Assembly (NCBI RefSeq): GCF_001511835.1
Contig: NZ_LN997848.1
Location: 3,748,001 to 3,812,000, forward strand
Direction of reading: 5' to 3'
Source: Magnetospirillum sp. XM-1
GTDB lineage: Bacteria > Pseudomonadota > Alphaproteobacteria > Rhodospirillales > Magnetospirillaceae
Length of the DNA stretch: 64,000 nucleotides
Below the pieces are notes generated by a model. The model was given only the letters and a program-made list of their open reading frames with translations. It was not told where the DNA came from and did no database searches. The translations under genes and the position numbers were made by a program. Positions 38,355 through 47,499 of the stretch are shown here, piece by piece (position 1 is the stretch's first letter; each line of letters begins with the position of its first letter).

Positions 38355-38657
38355 ATGATGCGCAAGTTACTCAATCTGGCCGCCATGGCGGCATTTCTGG
38401 CCCTTGCTCCTGTAGCCATGGCGCAGGGGAATGCCCCCATCGACAAGGCTTATGAGGATGGCAAGGCTGCAGAAATTTCATCGGTTAAGTTGCAACTGGC
38501 GACCCGTCCCGCGGCAGCAGCCATTCAGGAACTCAACGAGGCCGAGGGCACTTTGCGACGGTTGAAGGAGGCCAAGGCTTCCGATCAGCGTCGCAAGATC
38601 GCTGCCGAACTTGAAATGGCGATCACCCGATTGAAAATCGCTGCCGGAGAGCAATGA
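38355..38657 (+). CDS. small periplasmic coiled-coil protein (100 aa)
   Basis: ATG 38355 with GGGAG 4 bases upstream (an adjacent ATG at 38358 is equivalent). Signal peptide with predicted cleavage after AMA at residue 23. The mature ~77 residues are charged and helical (AAIQELNEAEGTLRRLKEAK), probably one coiled coil. It follows the M50 gene by 35 bases and is probably the last gene of the operon. Family not recognised. Confidence 0.8.
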   Translation: MMRKLLNLAAMAAFLALAPVAMAQGNAPIDKAYEDGKAAEISSVKLQLATRPAAAAIQELNEAEGTLRRLKEAKASDQRRKIAAELEMAITRLKIAAGEQ

Positions 38658-38751
38658 CACACGGCTCCCTTTGATTGGTTCAAAGCTTGTGGCCTAAGCC
38701 GAAATGGTGAGAAATAAGACCATTAGCGGGGCAGAGAGCAAGGGAGCAGAC

Positions 38752-39990
38752 ATGCTGATGCATCTTGATCGTCCCCATGCGAAGGCTGGTGGATTCTCTG
38801 AGATCCTGGCCGATACTGGCCCAGCCTATTTCGCCAATGGCCTGATCGGCTTCATCTTCGCCGCCACCGGGCCCGTGGCCATCATCCTTTCGGCGGGAAT
38901 GGGAGGCGGCCTGACCCAGGCGGAACTGGCCTCATGGGTGTTCGGGGTCTTCTTCATCAACGGCCTGATCACCATTGTGCTCAGTTGGCGTTACCGCATG
39001 CCCCTCGGCTTCGCCTGGACCATTCCCGGCACGGTGCTGGTCGGCCAGGCTCTGCACCATCTCAGCATCGCCGAGGTGGTGGGCGCCTATTACGCGACCA
39101 GTCTGGTCATCATGCTGATGGGGGCCACCGGCTGGGTGAAGCGGCTGATGGCTTTGCTGCCCATGCCCATCGTCATGGGGATGGTGGCCGGCGTCTTTCT
39201 GCGCTTTGGTCTGGATCTGGTGCGGGCGGTTCATAGCGACGCGTTCATCGGCGTGCCGATGGTCGCCGCCTTCATTCTGTTATCGGCTATTCCCAGTTGG
39301 GGGCGGCGTTTTCCCCCGGTGATCGGCGCCTTGGTCGCCGGCGCGCTGGGCATCGCCGTTTCGGGGCGATTCCATCCAGAGACGCTGGGGACCTTCACCA
39401 TCGCCCATCCAGTGATTCAGGCTCCGGTCTTTTCCGTGGCGGCCTTGGTGGAGTTGGTGGTGCCGCTGGCGATCACCGTGCTGGTCGTACAGAACGGCCA
39501 AGGGGTGGCGGTGCTGCGCACCGGAAAGCACGAGCCCCCGGTCAACACCATCGCTTTCATGTCGGGGGTGGGCGCCATGCTGAGCGCCCTGGTCGGCGCG
39601 GTCAGCAGCTGCCTGACCGGTCCCACCAACGCCCTGTTGATCTCGTCGGGAGAGTTGCATCGGCACTATACCGCCGCCCTGGCGTTCGGCTTGCTCGGCG
39701 TGTTGTTCGGCATCTTTGCGCCTACCTTCACCGGATTGATGCTGGCTACGCCCAAGGAATACATCATGGTGCTGGGAGGTCTTGCCATGCTGAGAGTGCT
39801 GCAGGGCTCGTTCATCTCATCCTTCGGTGCCGGTAAGTTCACGTTGGGCGCTCTGATCAGCTTGCTGGTGACAGTCGCCGACATCAGCCTGCTGAATATC
39901 GGGGCTGCATTCTGGGGATTGGTGGCGGGATTCGTAGTCTCCTCAATGATGGAGCAGCACGATTTTGCCGAGCTTGCCGCCAAAGCCTGA
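38752..39990 (+). CDS. benE: BenE-family (benzoate/H+ symporter type) transporter (412 aa)
   Basis: Integral membrane protein with about 12 helices of the BenE family, which imports benzoate or related aromatic acids with protons. Family features: GPVAIILSAGMGGGL near the N-terminus, AWTIPGTVLVG, MVAGVFLRFGLDLV, and the C-terminal third with SSCLTGPTNALL and LATPKEYIMVLGGLAML. Chosen start ATG 38752, with AAGGGAG 5 bases upstream; an in-frame ATG at 38704 adds 16 residues without a binding site. No aromatic-degradation genes are next to it, so the substrate is unconfirmed. Confidence 0.9.
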   Translation: MLMHLDRPHAKAGGFSEILADTGPAYFANGLIGFIFAATGPVAIILSAGMGGGLTQAELASWVFGVFFINGLITIVLSWRYRMPLGFAWTIPGTVLVGQALHHLSIAEVVGAYYATSLVIMLMGATGWVKRLMALLPMPIVMGMVAGVFLRFGLDLVRAVHSDAFIGVPMVAAFILLSAIPSWGRRFPPVIGALVAGALGIAVSGRFHPETLGTFTIAHPVIQAPVFSVAALVELVVPLAITVLVVQNGQGVAVLRTGKHEPPVNTIAFMSGVGAMLSALVGAVSSCLTGPTNALLISSGELHRHYTAALAFGLLGVLFGIFAPTFTGLMLATPKEYIMVLGGLAMLRVLQGSFISSFGAGKFTLGALISLLVTVADISLLNIGAAFWGLVAGFVVSSMMEQHDFAELAAKA

Positions 39991-40022
39991 TTGGGCTGCC
40001 CTTTCGCGTGGGAGCCGCTTGA

Positions 40023-40130
40023 CGGCCATCTCATGCCTCATATTCAACAACGCCGCAGCTTCATAGATGGTCATTCCATGTGAGGTGGCCAGCTGCGAGA
40101 AGAGCTGATCAGACGAATGAAAATCGGTGT
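40023..40130 (-). pseudogene. possible remnant of an excisionase/antitoxin-type HTH
   Basis: On the minus strand, within the frame 39943-40185, about 36 codons read LFSQLATSHGMTIYEAAALLNM followed by a basic stretch. This resembles the HTH segment of excisionase-like antitoxins (T-x-x-EAA-x-LLN). Both ends run into unrelated sequence: the BenE 3' end on one side and the 380-bp repeat on the other. Too short to be sure. Confidence 0.3.
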
Positions 40131-40153
40131 CTCGACGGTGATTGTCATGGGCA

Positions 40154-40533
40154 TCGCCATATGCTCGCCTGCCACCCCTCTGCACTCATTCAGGTCGTCG
40201 ACAGCCCGTGGCTGTCAACCCGCCAGGAAGATGCCGGCCATTCCATAGAGCGCATTCCCGACACGACTACGGAACCGCATGTGCCAGGACCAATGGCTGC
40301 GACCGTCGAGGCCGCTTTCGCTCATGCAATGGCCTCAGATGAGGCTGAGATCACAACCGAAAGAATCGAATTCATTGGGGGTTTGGATGATGCGCGTCTT
40401 AATCCCAAGCCGAATAGTGAGGACAACCAGATCAATGATCCATGCCAGGAGGCCCCCCTGCCAGACCTAAATGAAACTCTGTTGGATCCTGAAGACTCCC
40501 CTGCGCCATAGCCGCCCTCCCAAGCCCGAAGAC
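40154..40533 (+). repeat. 380-bp direct repeat A, left copy (relaxase 3'-end remnant)
   Basis: Matches 56201-56580 in the same orientation without any insertion or deletion, about 96% identical by eye (roughly 15-17 differences). It encodes the last ~118 residues of the relaxase-type protein at 55277-56558, including the stop codon and about 22 bases beyond it. The upstream part of that gene is absent here, so this is a pseudogene remnant. The two copies are 16,047 bases apart. Confidence 0.93.
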
Positions 40534-40809
40534 CGAGCGCGCCCACCGATGCCCTGGTTTGGCCGGAAGGGGAATGCCTGCTTTCGGCGACGCCCGGGGT
40601 CAATCAGACCTAGGGCTCCTTTGCATCGCTGCTTTCGGTGAGCTCAATCGAGGCCAGATCTGCCCGGCCCATGGCCGACGGCACCCCCGAGGATATCCCG
40701 TTCTGAGGCGCCCCATTTGGGTCCTGGGTCATTCAGAACAGGTTTTGTGTCACTCTGCCTAGGATTGCCCGGTAACAGGTCTGGGCGGTGGTGTGCCTGT
40801 TTCCGTGGC

Positions 40810-42609
40810 TCAGGCGACCACGTCGGCGAGCATTCCCTCCGCTTTTGGTGCAGGGATGGCCTCGGTGGGGGCCCCTGCCTTAGGCAGGGGTATGTCGCAG
40901 ATTCCTGCGAGGATCCCTTTCAATGCAGCCAGTTTCGCTGCGTCGATGTCGCCTGCGGCCATGGCTTTGATGATCTCGATAGGTTTCCTGTCGTCCCGGT
41001 CGTTGCCGGGCTTTGTGGTGCCCAGGAAGTCTTCGAGGTCGAGGTCGAACTTGTGGATGCCGATCGTATGGCTCCCTTGAAGCGAATGGATGAGGTCGTT
41101 AATGGCCTGGTGCTCGTTCTGATCGGCGTCGCCGTCCAGCAGTACTCCATGGGGAATACCGAAAGCCTCAAGGAGAAGCAGGTAACGGGGGAAGTTGTAT
41201 TTGCCGAGGGCCTCCAGGACAAACAGACCCGCCTCCCTTAGGTCGGACCAGTCGTTCTCCAGAAGGTAGTTGAGTAGGGCCTTCTCTGAGGCTCCCTCGC
41301 AGATGAGTACGCGCCCCGCGAAGAACGCCGCGGCACGCTCGCCGTCGAGCCAAAGCTGGAACCGGAACTTGTCCTCCTGGACCGCCACCTCCTCGGCCGG
41401 GAATGCGGCCACGAGCTTGCGGGCCTTCTTCTTCTTTGTCTCGTCGATGGTTCCGTCGTTCACGAATGCATCTAAGGTGTCCCGTAGCTTCTTCGCCCCG
41501 GTGAGAATTTCTTCCAAGCCGGTCTCCGCCGGCTGAAAGACTTTGCTCACGCCGCCCTCCCGGACAAGCCTTACGATTTGCTTCAAGTCGTTCGCTGCCT
41601 TGCCGACGAAGATCGGCGAGTGGGTTGTGACCAGAACCTGCTGTTCGCCATCGGCGCCCAGCCGCCGAAGGCTGTGGGACATGGTCTCCTGCTGGTTGGG
41701 GTGCAGGAACGCCTCGGGCTCCTCGAAGAGGACGAGGGTAAAGTCAGGGTCGAACTCCTTCTTTTCGGATTTTTTGCCGTCCTGGAAGCGCGGGGCAAGC
41801 TTGATGAGTTCGTAGATCACCGACCGCTGGAAGCCATGGCCAAAGCGGTCGATGGGAAGGTTCGCGTCGAACGTTGAGTCCCTGAAGGCGTGTTCGATCT
41901 GGTTCTTCACAATGTCTTCCGGCGAGACGGGCTTCACGTCCATCACCATGCTCACACCCCACTTCTCAAGGGCAGTGTTCATGGGGTCGCACAGCTGCGT
42001 GAGAAATCCGGTCTTGCCCTTGGCCTCTTCGTTCAGGAGGGCGAACGCTTTGCCGAGCTCGGCGTACCCCTTGCTGCTCTCGACCACCCTCTTGAGCAGG
42101 AAGGAGATGACGCTCCTGAATGGCGAGGGGCCGGACACCTTAAAGGTCTCACCCGGTGTGCTGAGGGCGGGGACGTAGATCACGCTTCCGAGCTTCGCCT
42201 GGCTGATGTTCTTGGCGCCGAAGAACAGAGTGTCTTCGAGTGTCCCGTCTGGCAGATGGGCGTAGATGTTGCTCTGTTTGGCCTTGACCCGATTGGGCTC
42301 CTTTTCAGAATTCAGTATCTTCCGGACCTTCAACACCTGAGGTCCTGCTTGGTATTTCGCTGGAAGCGAGGCGTATTCATCGGCGGTCAGGACGTATTCG
42401 ACCTCGATCCACGCTTCCTCGTCGGCGCCTGGTATTTTCGGCATGTCACCGGACGTCCATGCAAGATCGTCGTAGAAAACCCGCAGGGCATTTACGACCG
42501 TCGACTTGCCGGAATTGTTGGCGCCGACCAGCATGGTGTAGTCGTAGAGATCGAAGGCCGCATCTTGGACCGAGCGGAAATTTCTTATTTTGACCCGACG
42601 GACCTTCAT
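40810..42609 (-). CDS. OLD-family ATP-dependent nuclease (ATPase + TOPRIM), 599 aa
   Basis: N-terminal ABC-type ATPase with Walker A GANNSGKST at residues 29-37, a Walker B/signature region LVLFEEPEAFLHPNQQ, and the H-loop TTHSPIFVG. A C-terminal TOPRIM domain shows ICEGASEKALL (catalytic Glu) and LLDGDADQ (Asp-x-Asp). This is the OLD layout, also seen in GajA and other phage-defence nucleases. No GajB-type helicase lies next to it. ATG 42609. It is divergent from the nuclease-STAND gene at 42871 with 261 bases between. A defence role is inference from family and neighbourhood. Confidence 0.92.
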   Translation of the reverse strand: MKVRRVKIRNFRSVQDAAFDLYDYTMLVGANNSGKSTVVNALRVFYDDLAWTSGDMPKIPGADEEAWIEVEYVLTADEYASLPAKYQAGPQVLKVRKILNSEKEPNRVKAKQSNIYAHLPDGTLEDTLFFGAKNISQAKLGSVIYVPALSTPGETFKVSGPSPFRSVISFLLKRVVESSKGYAELGKAFALLNEEAKGKTGFLTQLCDPMNTALEKWGVSMVMDVKPVSPEDIVKNQIEHAFRDSTFDANLPIDRFGHGFQRSVIYELIKLAPRFQDGKKSEKKEFDPDFTLVLFEEPEAFLHPNQQETMSHSLRRLGADGEQQVLVTTHSPIFVGKAANDLKQIVRLVREGGVSKVFQPAETGLEEILTGAKKLRDTLDAFVNDGTIDETKKKKARKLVAAFPAEEVAVQEDKFRFQLWLDGERAAAFFAGRVLICEGASEKALLNYLLENDWSDLREAGLFVLEALGKYNFPRYLLLLEAFGIPHGVLLDGDADQNEHQAINDLIHSLQGSHTIGIHKFDLDLEDFLGTTKPGNDRDDRKPIEIIKAMAAGDIDAAKLAALKGILAGICDIPLPKAGAPTEAIPAPKAEGMLADVVA

Positions 42610-42870
42610 CTGACCTACCCCTACGGTGGAATTAATTTATGGCGAGTATGCCAAAAGACGGAAAAACTGCCTACGAAGAACGGGCATGTCATGGTGGGCG
42701 CACGGCTTCGGGCCGCTTGCTGCGAGACAGGTTCGGAATGAGTGGTCGGCAGACACTGCGAAGGTCGGCTCCCGGACAAGCAGTTCACGCAACCGACTAA
42801 AAGACCTAGATCCACGCGCGCTCACGGGCTTAACATCAAGCTACAATCCCGACGGGAAAGATGAATAGGC

Positions 42871-45156
42871 TTGAGTAGAAACTTCTCCCCCCTCAACGGA
42901 GCAGACTTCGAAGATCTCGCGCGCGATCTGATCGGTGAGGAACTCGGTGTTCGTTTCGAGGCGTTCTGTGCCGGGCCGGACGGTGGGATCGATGGACGGC
43001 ACGCCCCAGCCGCTGCCAAGGGGGCGATTGTTCTCCAGTCCAAGCACATGGAACGTTCGACCTTCGCCGCGCTTAAGACCGTGATGCGAAAAGAGCGCGC
43101 ATCGATCGATAAACTTGGGCCTTCGCGCTATGTGCTGGCCACCTCACGGCCGCTGACCCCTGCGAATAAGGCGTCGCTCGCCAGTGAAATCGGTCCGGCC
43201 CTTATGTCGGAAAGCGATATCTTCGGCCCTGACGATCTAGAGGCGCTGCTTCGCAAATTTCCGAGCATCGAAAAGGCTCATATCAAGCTTTGGCTGTCCA
43301 GTGCCGCCATTCTCGACCGGGTGGTACGATCCGCATCGCACGCCTACGTCGCCATCACGAAAGAAGAGATCGAGGCGAAGCTAAAGGTCTATGTCCAAAA
43401 CCCCAGCTTCGCGGAGGCGTCCGAGAGGCTGGAAAAACACCATCTCCTTATCATCTCCGGACCGCCCGGCGTAGGCAAAACCACGCTAGGTGAAATGATC
43501 GCCTATGCCTATCTCGGCCAAGACTGGGAGCTCGTACCCATCCGTAGCCTTGAAGACGGCTTTGCCGCCATTATCGACACCAAGAAGCAGGTGTTTCTTT
43601 TCGACGATTTTCTTGGAAAGATCGCCCTCGACAAGCAGGCGCTCGCCTCAAAAGATTCGGACCTCACGCGCTTCATGAACCGGGTGCGCAGGTCGCCTAA
43701 CGCCCGATTCATTCTGACGACACGAGCCTACATTTTCGAAGACGCAAGGCGGCTGTCTGAGAACCTCGCCGACCACCGCCTCGACGTTACCAAGTACGTG
43801 CTGGACGTGGGCGTCTATGCGCGACGTATCCGGGCGCGAATTCTCTACAATCATCTCGTCGTCGCAGGCACGCCGATCGCGCATGTGCAGGCGCTCATCC
43901 GCAGCGGGAAAATTCCCGAGATCGTCGACCACAGGAACTACAATCCGCGTATCATCGAATGGATGACCGACGCCATTCACATCCAGGATGTCGAGCCAAA
44001 CGACTATGCGAACGCCTTCCTGACCACGCTCAAGAATCCTTCGCGGTTGTGGGACAATGCGTTTCGAACCCACATCGATGATAAGTGTCGTCACCTTCTT
44101 TTCGCGATGTTCTTCTGCTCTGAGTACGGCGTGAAGCGCGATACGCTCCGGCAAGCCTATGATCCGCTCCACACGGCGTTGTGCGCACGCTACGGCGTTG
44201 CGCACGACCCCAAAGATTTTGAGGAGGCAATACGGACGCTGGAAGGCGGTTTCATAAATATCAGCGATAGGTCGATCAGATACATAAATCCTTCAGTCCG
44301 CGACTATATGGCGGAGTACTTGAGCGACTACGTACTGCTGGGAGAGATTGCCCGCGCTTCGCAGAAAGCTGATTACGCGAAAGCGGTCTGGGAGTTTGGG
44401 AGCAAAGACAGTTCCAACGCCTCAGCTCGGCGAGAATTGGCGCTTGCATTCCAGTCCTTGGCCGAAACTTTCCCGACCATCAGGATGTGGGGCACAAATT
44501 CGGGGAAGCCCAACTCATTCATCCTGTCGGATTTAGGGATCATCGATCGGCTCAAGCTGCTTCTGGCTTGGTGGTCGGCCAGCGACGAAACCCAGTTCGC
44601 GGTTCTCGCGGTCAAACTGGCGGCAAGCCCTCCGGGCGGATTTAACGCATGGCGGGACGGAGCGGAGATGATTGAACTCCTGCGCGAGCTGCCCGCCCCA
44701 GACTACTTCGAAGGGTTTCCCTTTGTCGAGGAAATGATTGGGCACCTAGAGGCCGGTCTCATCGGCTTGCTCAACGGTTACATAGGAACGGACGACCTGC
44801 AGACAATCTCCGACGTGATTGAGGAGCATCGAACAATCGTCTCTCCGAACATTATAGCAGCCATGGACCGGGCCATCGTCCGCGAAATTGAGGAAATATC
44901 TGACCGCGTTGCGGAGTTGGATTCAGAGTCCACGCTAAACGACCACATGGGCTATCTGGGCGTTCTTGGTCCCCGAGCAGGGGTCCCGGAATCTGTCATC
45001 GCACGGGCCGAAAAGATCGTAAAAGAGCGGATCGAGGCCATAGAGGAAGAAATCACAACCGCTGACGCACCCGAAATCGGTCGCAGAAAGCAGGAGAACG
45101 AACCCTTCGACGACACCGCAATCCAAAACCTTTTCGCGCCCCTTCTATCCCAATAG
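42871..45156 (+). CDS. restriction-endonuclease-like domain fused to STAND-type NTPase (761 aa)
   Basis: The N-terminal ~130 residues look like an Mrr/PD-(D/E)XK nuclease: FEDLARDLIGEEL, then GPDGGIDG and IVLQSKH, giving the E...D...QxK pattern. A P-loop NTPase follows with Walker A SGPPGVGKTT at 196-205 and Walker B VFLFDDFLG, of the nSTAND3 kind, then a helical C-terminus of about 300 residues that may sense a ligand. This order (nuclease effector, STAND NTPase, sensor) is that of Avs-like defence proteins, though 761 aa is short for Avs. The start is TTG 42871; no in-frame ATG occurs before residue 60, which would cut the nuclease. Defence role is inference. Confidence 0.85.
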   Translation: MSRNFSPLNGADFEDLARDLIGEELGVRFEAFCAGPDGGIDGRHAPAAAKGAIVLQSKHMERSTFAALKTVMRKERASIDKLGPSRYVLATSRPLTPANKASLASEIGPALMSESDIFGPDDLEALLRKFPSIEKAHIKLWLSSAAILDRVVRSASHAYVAITKEEIEAKLKVYVQNPSFAEASERLEKHHLLIISGPPGVGKTTLGEMIAYAYLGQDWELVPIRSLEDGFAAIIDTKKQVFLFDDFLGKIALDKQALASKDSDLTRFMNRVRRSPNARFILTTRAYIFEDARRLSENLADHRLDVTKYVLDVGVYARRIRARILYNHLVVAGTPIAHVQALIRSGKIPEIVDHRNYNPRIIEWMTDAIHIQDVEPNDYANAFLTTLKNPSRLWDNAFRTHIDDKCRHLLFAMFFCSEYGVKRDTLRQAYDPLHTALCARYGVAHDPKDFEEAIRTLEGGFINISDRSIRYINPSVRDYMAEYLSDYVLLGEIARASQKADYAKAVWEFGSKDSSNASARRELALAFQSLAETFPTIRMWGTNSGKPNSFILSDLGIIDRLKLLLAWWSASDETQFAVLAVKLAASPPGGFNAWRDGAEMIELLRELPAPDYFEGFPFVEEMIGHLEAGLIGLLNGYIGTDDLQTISDVIEEHRTIVSPNIIAAMDRAIVREIEEISDRVAELDSESTLNDHMGYLGVLGPRAGVPESVIARAEKIVKERIEAIEEEITTADAPEIGRRKQENEPFDDTAIQNLFAPLLSQ

Positions 45157-45517
45157 TATTTGAACGGCTTCAATGGGCGGGGAGTCCCGATGGGGCCAAT
45201 TGCAGACAGGCGACTCTCGACCCGACAACTTGCCCCGGTTGCCGTGAAGGCTGCCAGCTATCCGCCGCATCCCTTCTGATCTTCTAATTGTCCAGGTATG
45301 AGGTCCGCTCTTGAGAGCGGGCGCAGTGCATTGGAGCGTCCGCCATGGGCGCAAAGCGGTCGGAGCCGTGTGTGCGACGCCGGCTTGGAGGTAAAGCTAT
45401 TTTCGCCCATCCGAACAATTGCAGTGCAGAAAAGCACATGCCATCAACTTGATGAACTAGCCCAACAAAATTCAAATCGTCATACTGATTAGGTTGAGAC
45501 AGCATGTGAATTTCATC
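45157..45517. other. intergenic region
   Basis: 361 bases between the STAND gene and the excisionase-like gene. No gene-like frame, terminator hairpin or operator repeat stands out. Confidence 0.5.
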
Positions 45518-45988
45518 ATGACAACCCAGACCTATTTCTCTCACTTTTTGTCCGGCCCGACATTTTCAAGCCATCAGATGGCAGTCCGGTTCACCGAGAA
45601 CCCCGCCGCCAGCTTTGGAATCGGCACTGCCATTGGGGCCGTGGTCCAGTTGCCCCGCGCAACGTCGGCGGCATCCACATATATGACCGTGCGCCAGGCC
45701 GCTGACGAAATTCAGGTCCAGCGTAAGACCGTGTATGAATGGATCAAGGCAGGCCTCGTGCGGGCTGGCATCCTGCCGGGCGGAACCGAATACCGAATTC
45801 ATCGTCGCGACTGGCTCATCTTTCTCGATGGTCTTTTCACCCCGGGCATTCGGCCACAGACTAGGCATTCGCCGAAGCCTCCTTGTGCCACCATCGAGGA
45901 GCATCATGGCGCCTCCCCTCGCCTGCACCTTAAGACCGATTTCTTCACCCTGGGCGCCGAGGGACGCAGGGCCGGAAAGAGCCTTTAG
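45518..45988 (+). CDS. excisionase-like / MerR-type HTH protein (156 aa)
   Basis: A helix-turn-helix of the HTH_17/excisionase type: MTVRQAADEIQVQRKTVYEW followed by an arginine wing (EYRIHRRDW), at about residues 56-98. Excisionases bend att DNA and steer integrase toward excision; others act as regulators. Its position 90 bases upstream of the integrase gene favours the first role. The start is uncertain: ATG 45518 is used; ATG 45575 and ATG 45683 (directly at the HTH) are possible, and TTG 45494 extends the frame. Confidence 0.7.
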   Translation: MTTQTYFSHFLSGPTFSSHQMAVRFTENPAASFGIGTAIGAVVQLPRATSAASTYMTVRQAADEIQVQRKTVYEWIKAGLVRAGILPGGTEYRIHRRDWLIFLDGLFTPGIRPQTRHSPKPPCATIEEHHGASPRLHLKTDFFTLGAEGRRAGKSL

Positions 45989-45991
45989 CGC

Positions 45992-46033
45992 ATTTCAGGA
46001 CAAACTTTGTCCTGAAATCTGTCCTGAAATCTG
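45992..46033 (+). promoter_or_regulatory. 27-bp palindrome plus half site (integrase arm-type or operator sites)
   Basis: Bases 45992-46018 form a perfect inverted repeat with 13-base arms (ATTTCAGGACAAA) and a 1-base centre. A third copy of the half site, TGTCCTGAAATCTG, follows directly at 46020-46033. The half site TTGTCC-N-GAAA(T) recurs at 47363-47376, 47406-47419 and 47605-47616. It lies in the integrase leader, so it could act both as operator and as arm-type binding site. A TACAAT at 46042-46047 is a possible -10 box. Confidence 0.7.
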
Positions 46034-46077
46034 ATTCATGCTACAATGGCGCCTTCACATCATGATGGAGGTCCGCC

Positions 46078-47355
46078 ATGGGGCGAGCATCGAAGCCACC
46101 GCGGCTCGTACTAAGGGGAGCCAGCTGGTACATCGTCGACGAAGGCCAGAAGATCGCCTGCGGCACCCGCGACGAAGGCGAGGCTCGGCGCGCCCTGGCG
46201 CAATACGAAGCCGGCAAGGCAACAGCAAGCCATCGCGCAAAGGCTGGCGTTCCATCGGCGAACGCAGATGTGCTGATCAAACACATCCTTGAGGGATATG
46301 AGGTCAGCCGCCTTAATGATCTGAAGAAGAAGAAAAATCGCTCGGTTTATGGCGAGACCAGGATCGCCCTGCTGAGACAGGGGGTTGACGAAGCCGAAGC
46401 ACATACTCAGGCCGACTTCGCCTCCAAGCGAGCGGAAGCCGACGTCAGCACTATCGGCAATGATCGCTTCGTCATGAAGCATTTGAAGGAATATTTTGGC
46501 CCATTGCGGCCCGGGCACATCAGCCAATCGGTGGTCGAGGAATACGCCATCCGCCGCCGGGACGCTGGCATCTCCCGGCGATCCACCGGCCAAGTTATCC
46601 GCAGAATTGCTGACGCAACAATTGAAAAAGAATTGGTAATCCTGCGCGCTGCCTTACGCTGGGCCGAAAAAGATGACCGCATCCGTTGGCTTGGAGGTGT
46701 CGAAGCCCCGGCCTTCACCATGCCTGTGTCTGGCGCCCGGGCCCGGATCCGGTGGTTGACCAAGACCGAAGCAGCCAAGCTGATCGCCAGTTGCCACCTG
46801 CCCCATATCCGGTTGTTTTTCCGTATTGCTCTGGCGACTGGCGCCAGGAAGGAAGCAATTGAACAACTGCGCTGGGATCAGGTCGATTTCGATCGAAACC
46901 TCATCGATTTCGGCCAAGTTGCGACTGACAACAACAAGAAGCGCCCGCTGATCCAAATGACGTCGGAAATCCGCAGGGAGCTTTGGAATGCTCGGCAGGT
47001 GGCTTGCTCCAACCATGTCATTGAATTTCGCGGCCGCTGCGCAGGTAACGTGAAAAAGTCCGTACGAGTCGCCATCGAGAAGGCTGGCCTGAAGAGCGTC
47101 GACCCGAGCGAAGATGTGGTTGGTCACATCATGAAGCATACCTTCGTCTCCTGGATGGTCCAGAGCGGCAAGGCGTTCGAGGATATCGCTCTGATCCTTA
47201 ATACCTCTGCCGCAACGCTGAGGCGCACTTATGCCCATGCCGACCTGACTGCGGCGGCCGACGTCGCCGATGCGGTGGCCTTGGACGAGCATATTCAGCG
47301 GATCGACTGGCAGCCCACGACAGCCCTCCTCCTGGCCAAGGATGCGGCCGCCTGA
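46078..47355 (+). CDS. tyrosine-type site-specific integrase (425 aa)
   Basis: Phage/ICE-type integrase that should recombine att sites. ATG 46078 has GGAGG 6 bases upstream. An N-terminal arm-binding region, a SAM-like core-binding domain (about 105-215) and a catalytic domain (about 225-400) can be seen. Catalytic residues: R257 in ATGARKEAIEQLRW; the HxxR box reads H350-I-M-K353, so the second arginine is a lysine; nucleophile Y385 in TLRRTYAH. The box III histidine is also replaced (LNTS), as happens in several alphaproteobacterial integrases. An attachment core derived from tRNA-Val lies 145 bases downstream. Activity is uncertain because of K353. Confidence 0.92.
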   Translation: MGRASKPPRLVLRGASWYIVDEGQKIACGTRDEGEARRALAQYEAGKATASHRAKAGVPSANADVLIKHILEGYEVSRLNDLKKKKNRSVYGETRIALLRQGVDEAEAHTQADFASKRAEADVSTIGNDRFVMKHLKEYFGPLRPGHISQSVVEEYAIRRRDAGISRRSTGQVIRRIADATIEKELVILRAALRWAEKDDRIRWLGGVEAPAFTMPVSGARARIRWLTKTEAAKLIASCHLPHIRLFFRIALATGARKEAIEQLRWDQVDFDRNLIDFGQVATDNNKKRPLIQMTSEIRRELWNARQVACSNHVIEFRGRCAGNVKKSVRVAIEKAGLKSVDPSEDVVGHIMKHTFVSWMVQSGKAFEDIALILNTSAATLRRTYAHADLTAAADVADAVALDEHIQRIDWQPTTALLLAKDAAA

Positions 47356-47362
47356 CATCACC

Positions 47363-47419
47363 ATTGTCCGGAAATCAAGGAATACCCGAGCAATCGAATC
47401 GAGACAATTGTCCCGAAAC
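47363..47419 (+). promoter_or_regulatory. two putative integrase arm-type sites
   Basis: ATTGTCCGGAAATC at 47363-47376 and AATTGTCCCGAAAC at 47406-47419 share TTGTCC-N-GAAA with the sites upstream of the integrase gene and with one on the far side of the att core. Their placement 80-140 bases from the core fits arm-type sites. Confidence 0.55.
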
Positions 47420-47499
47420 CAGGTAAACACACGGCTCTAAACGGCACTCTGCGGTCATTGCAAAAAAACGTAAGGGATTGAAGTTACAATCTATCGCCG

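Noticed and set aside
40559..40762. A 67-codon plus-strand frame after direct repeat A.
   Set aside because: No binding site, no protein-like pattern, and located in the decaying tail of the repeat.
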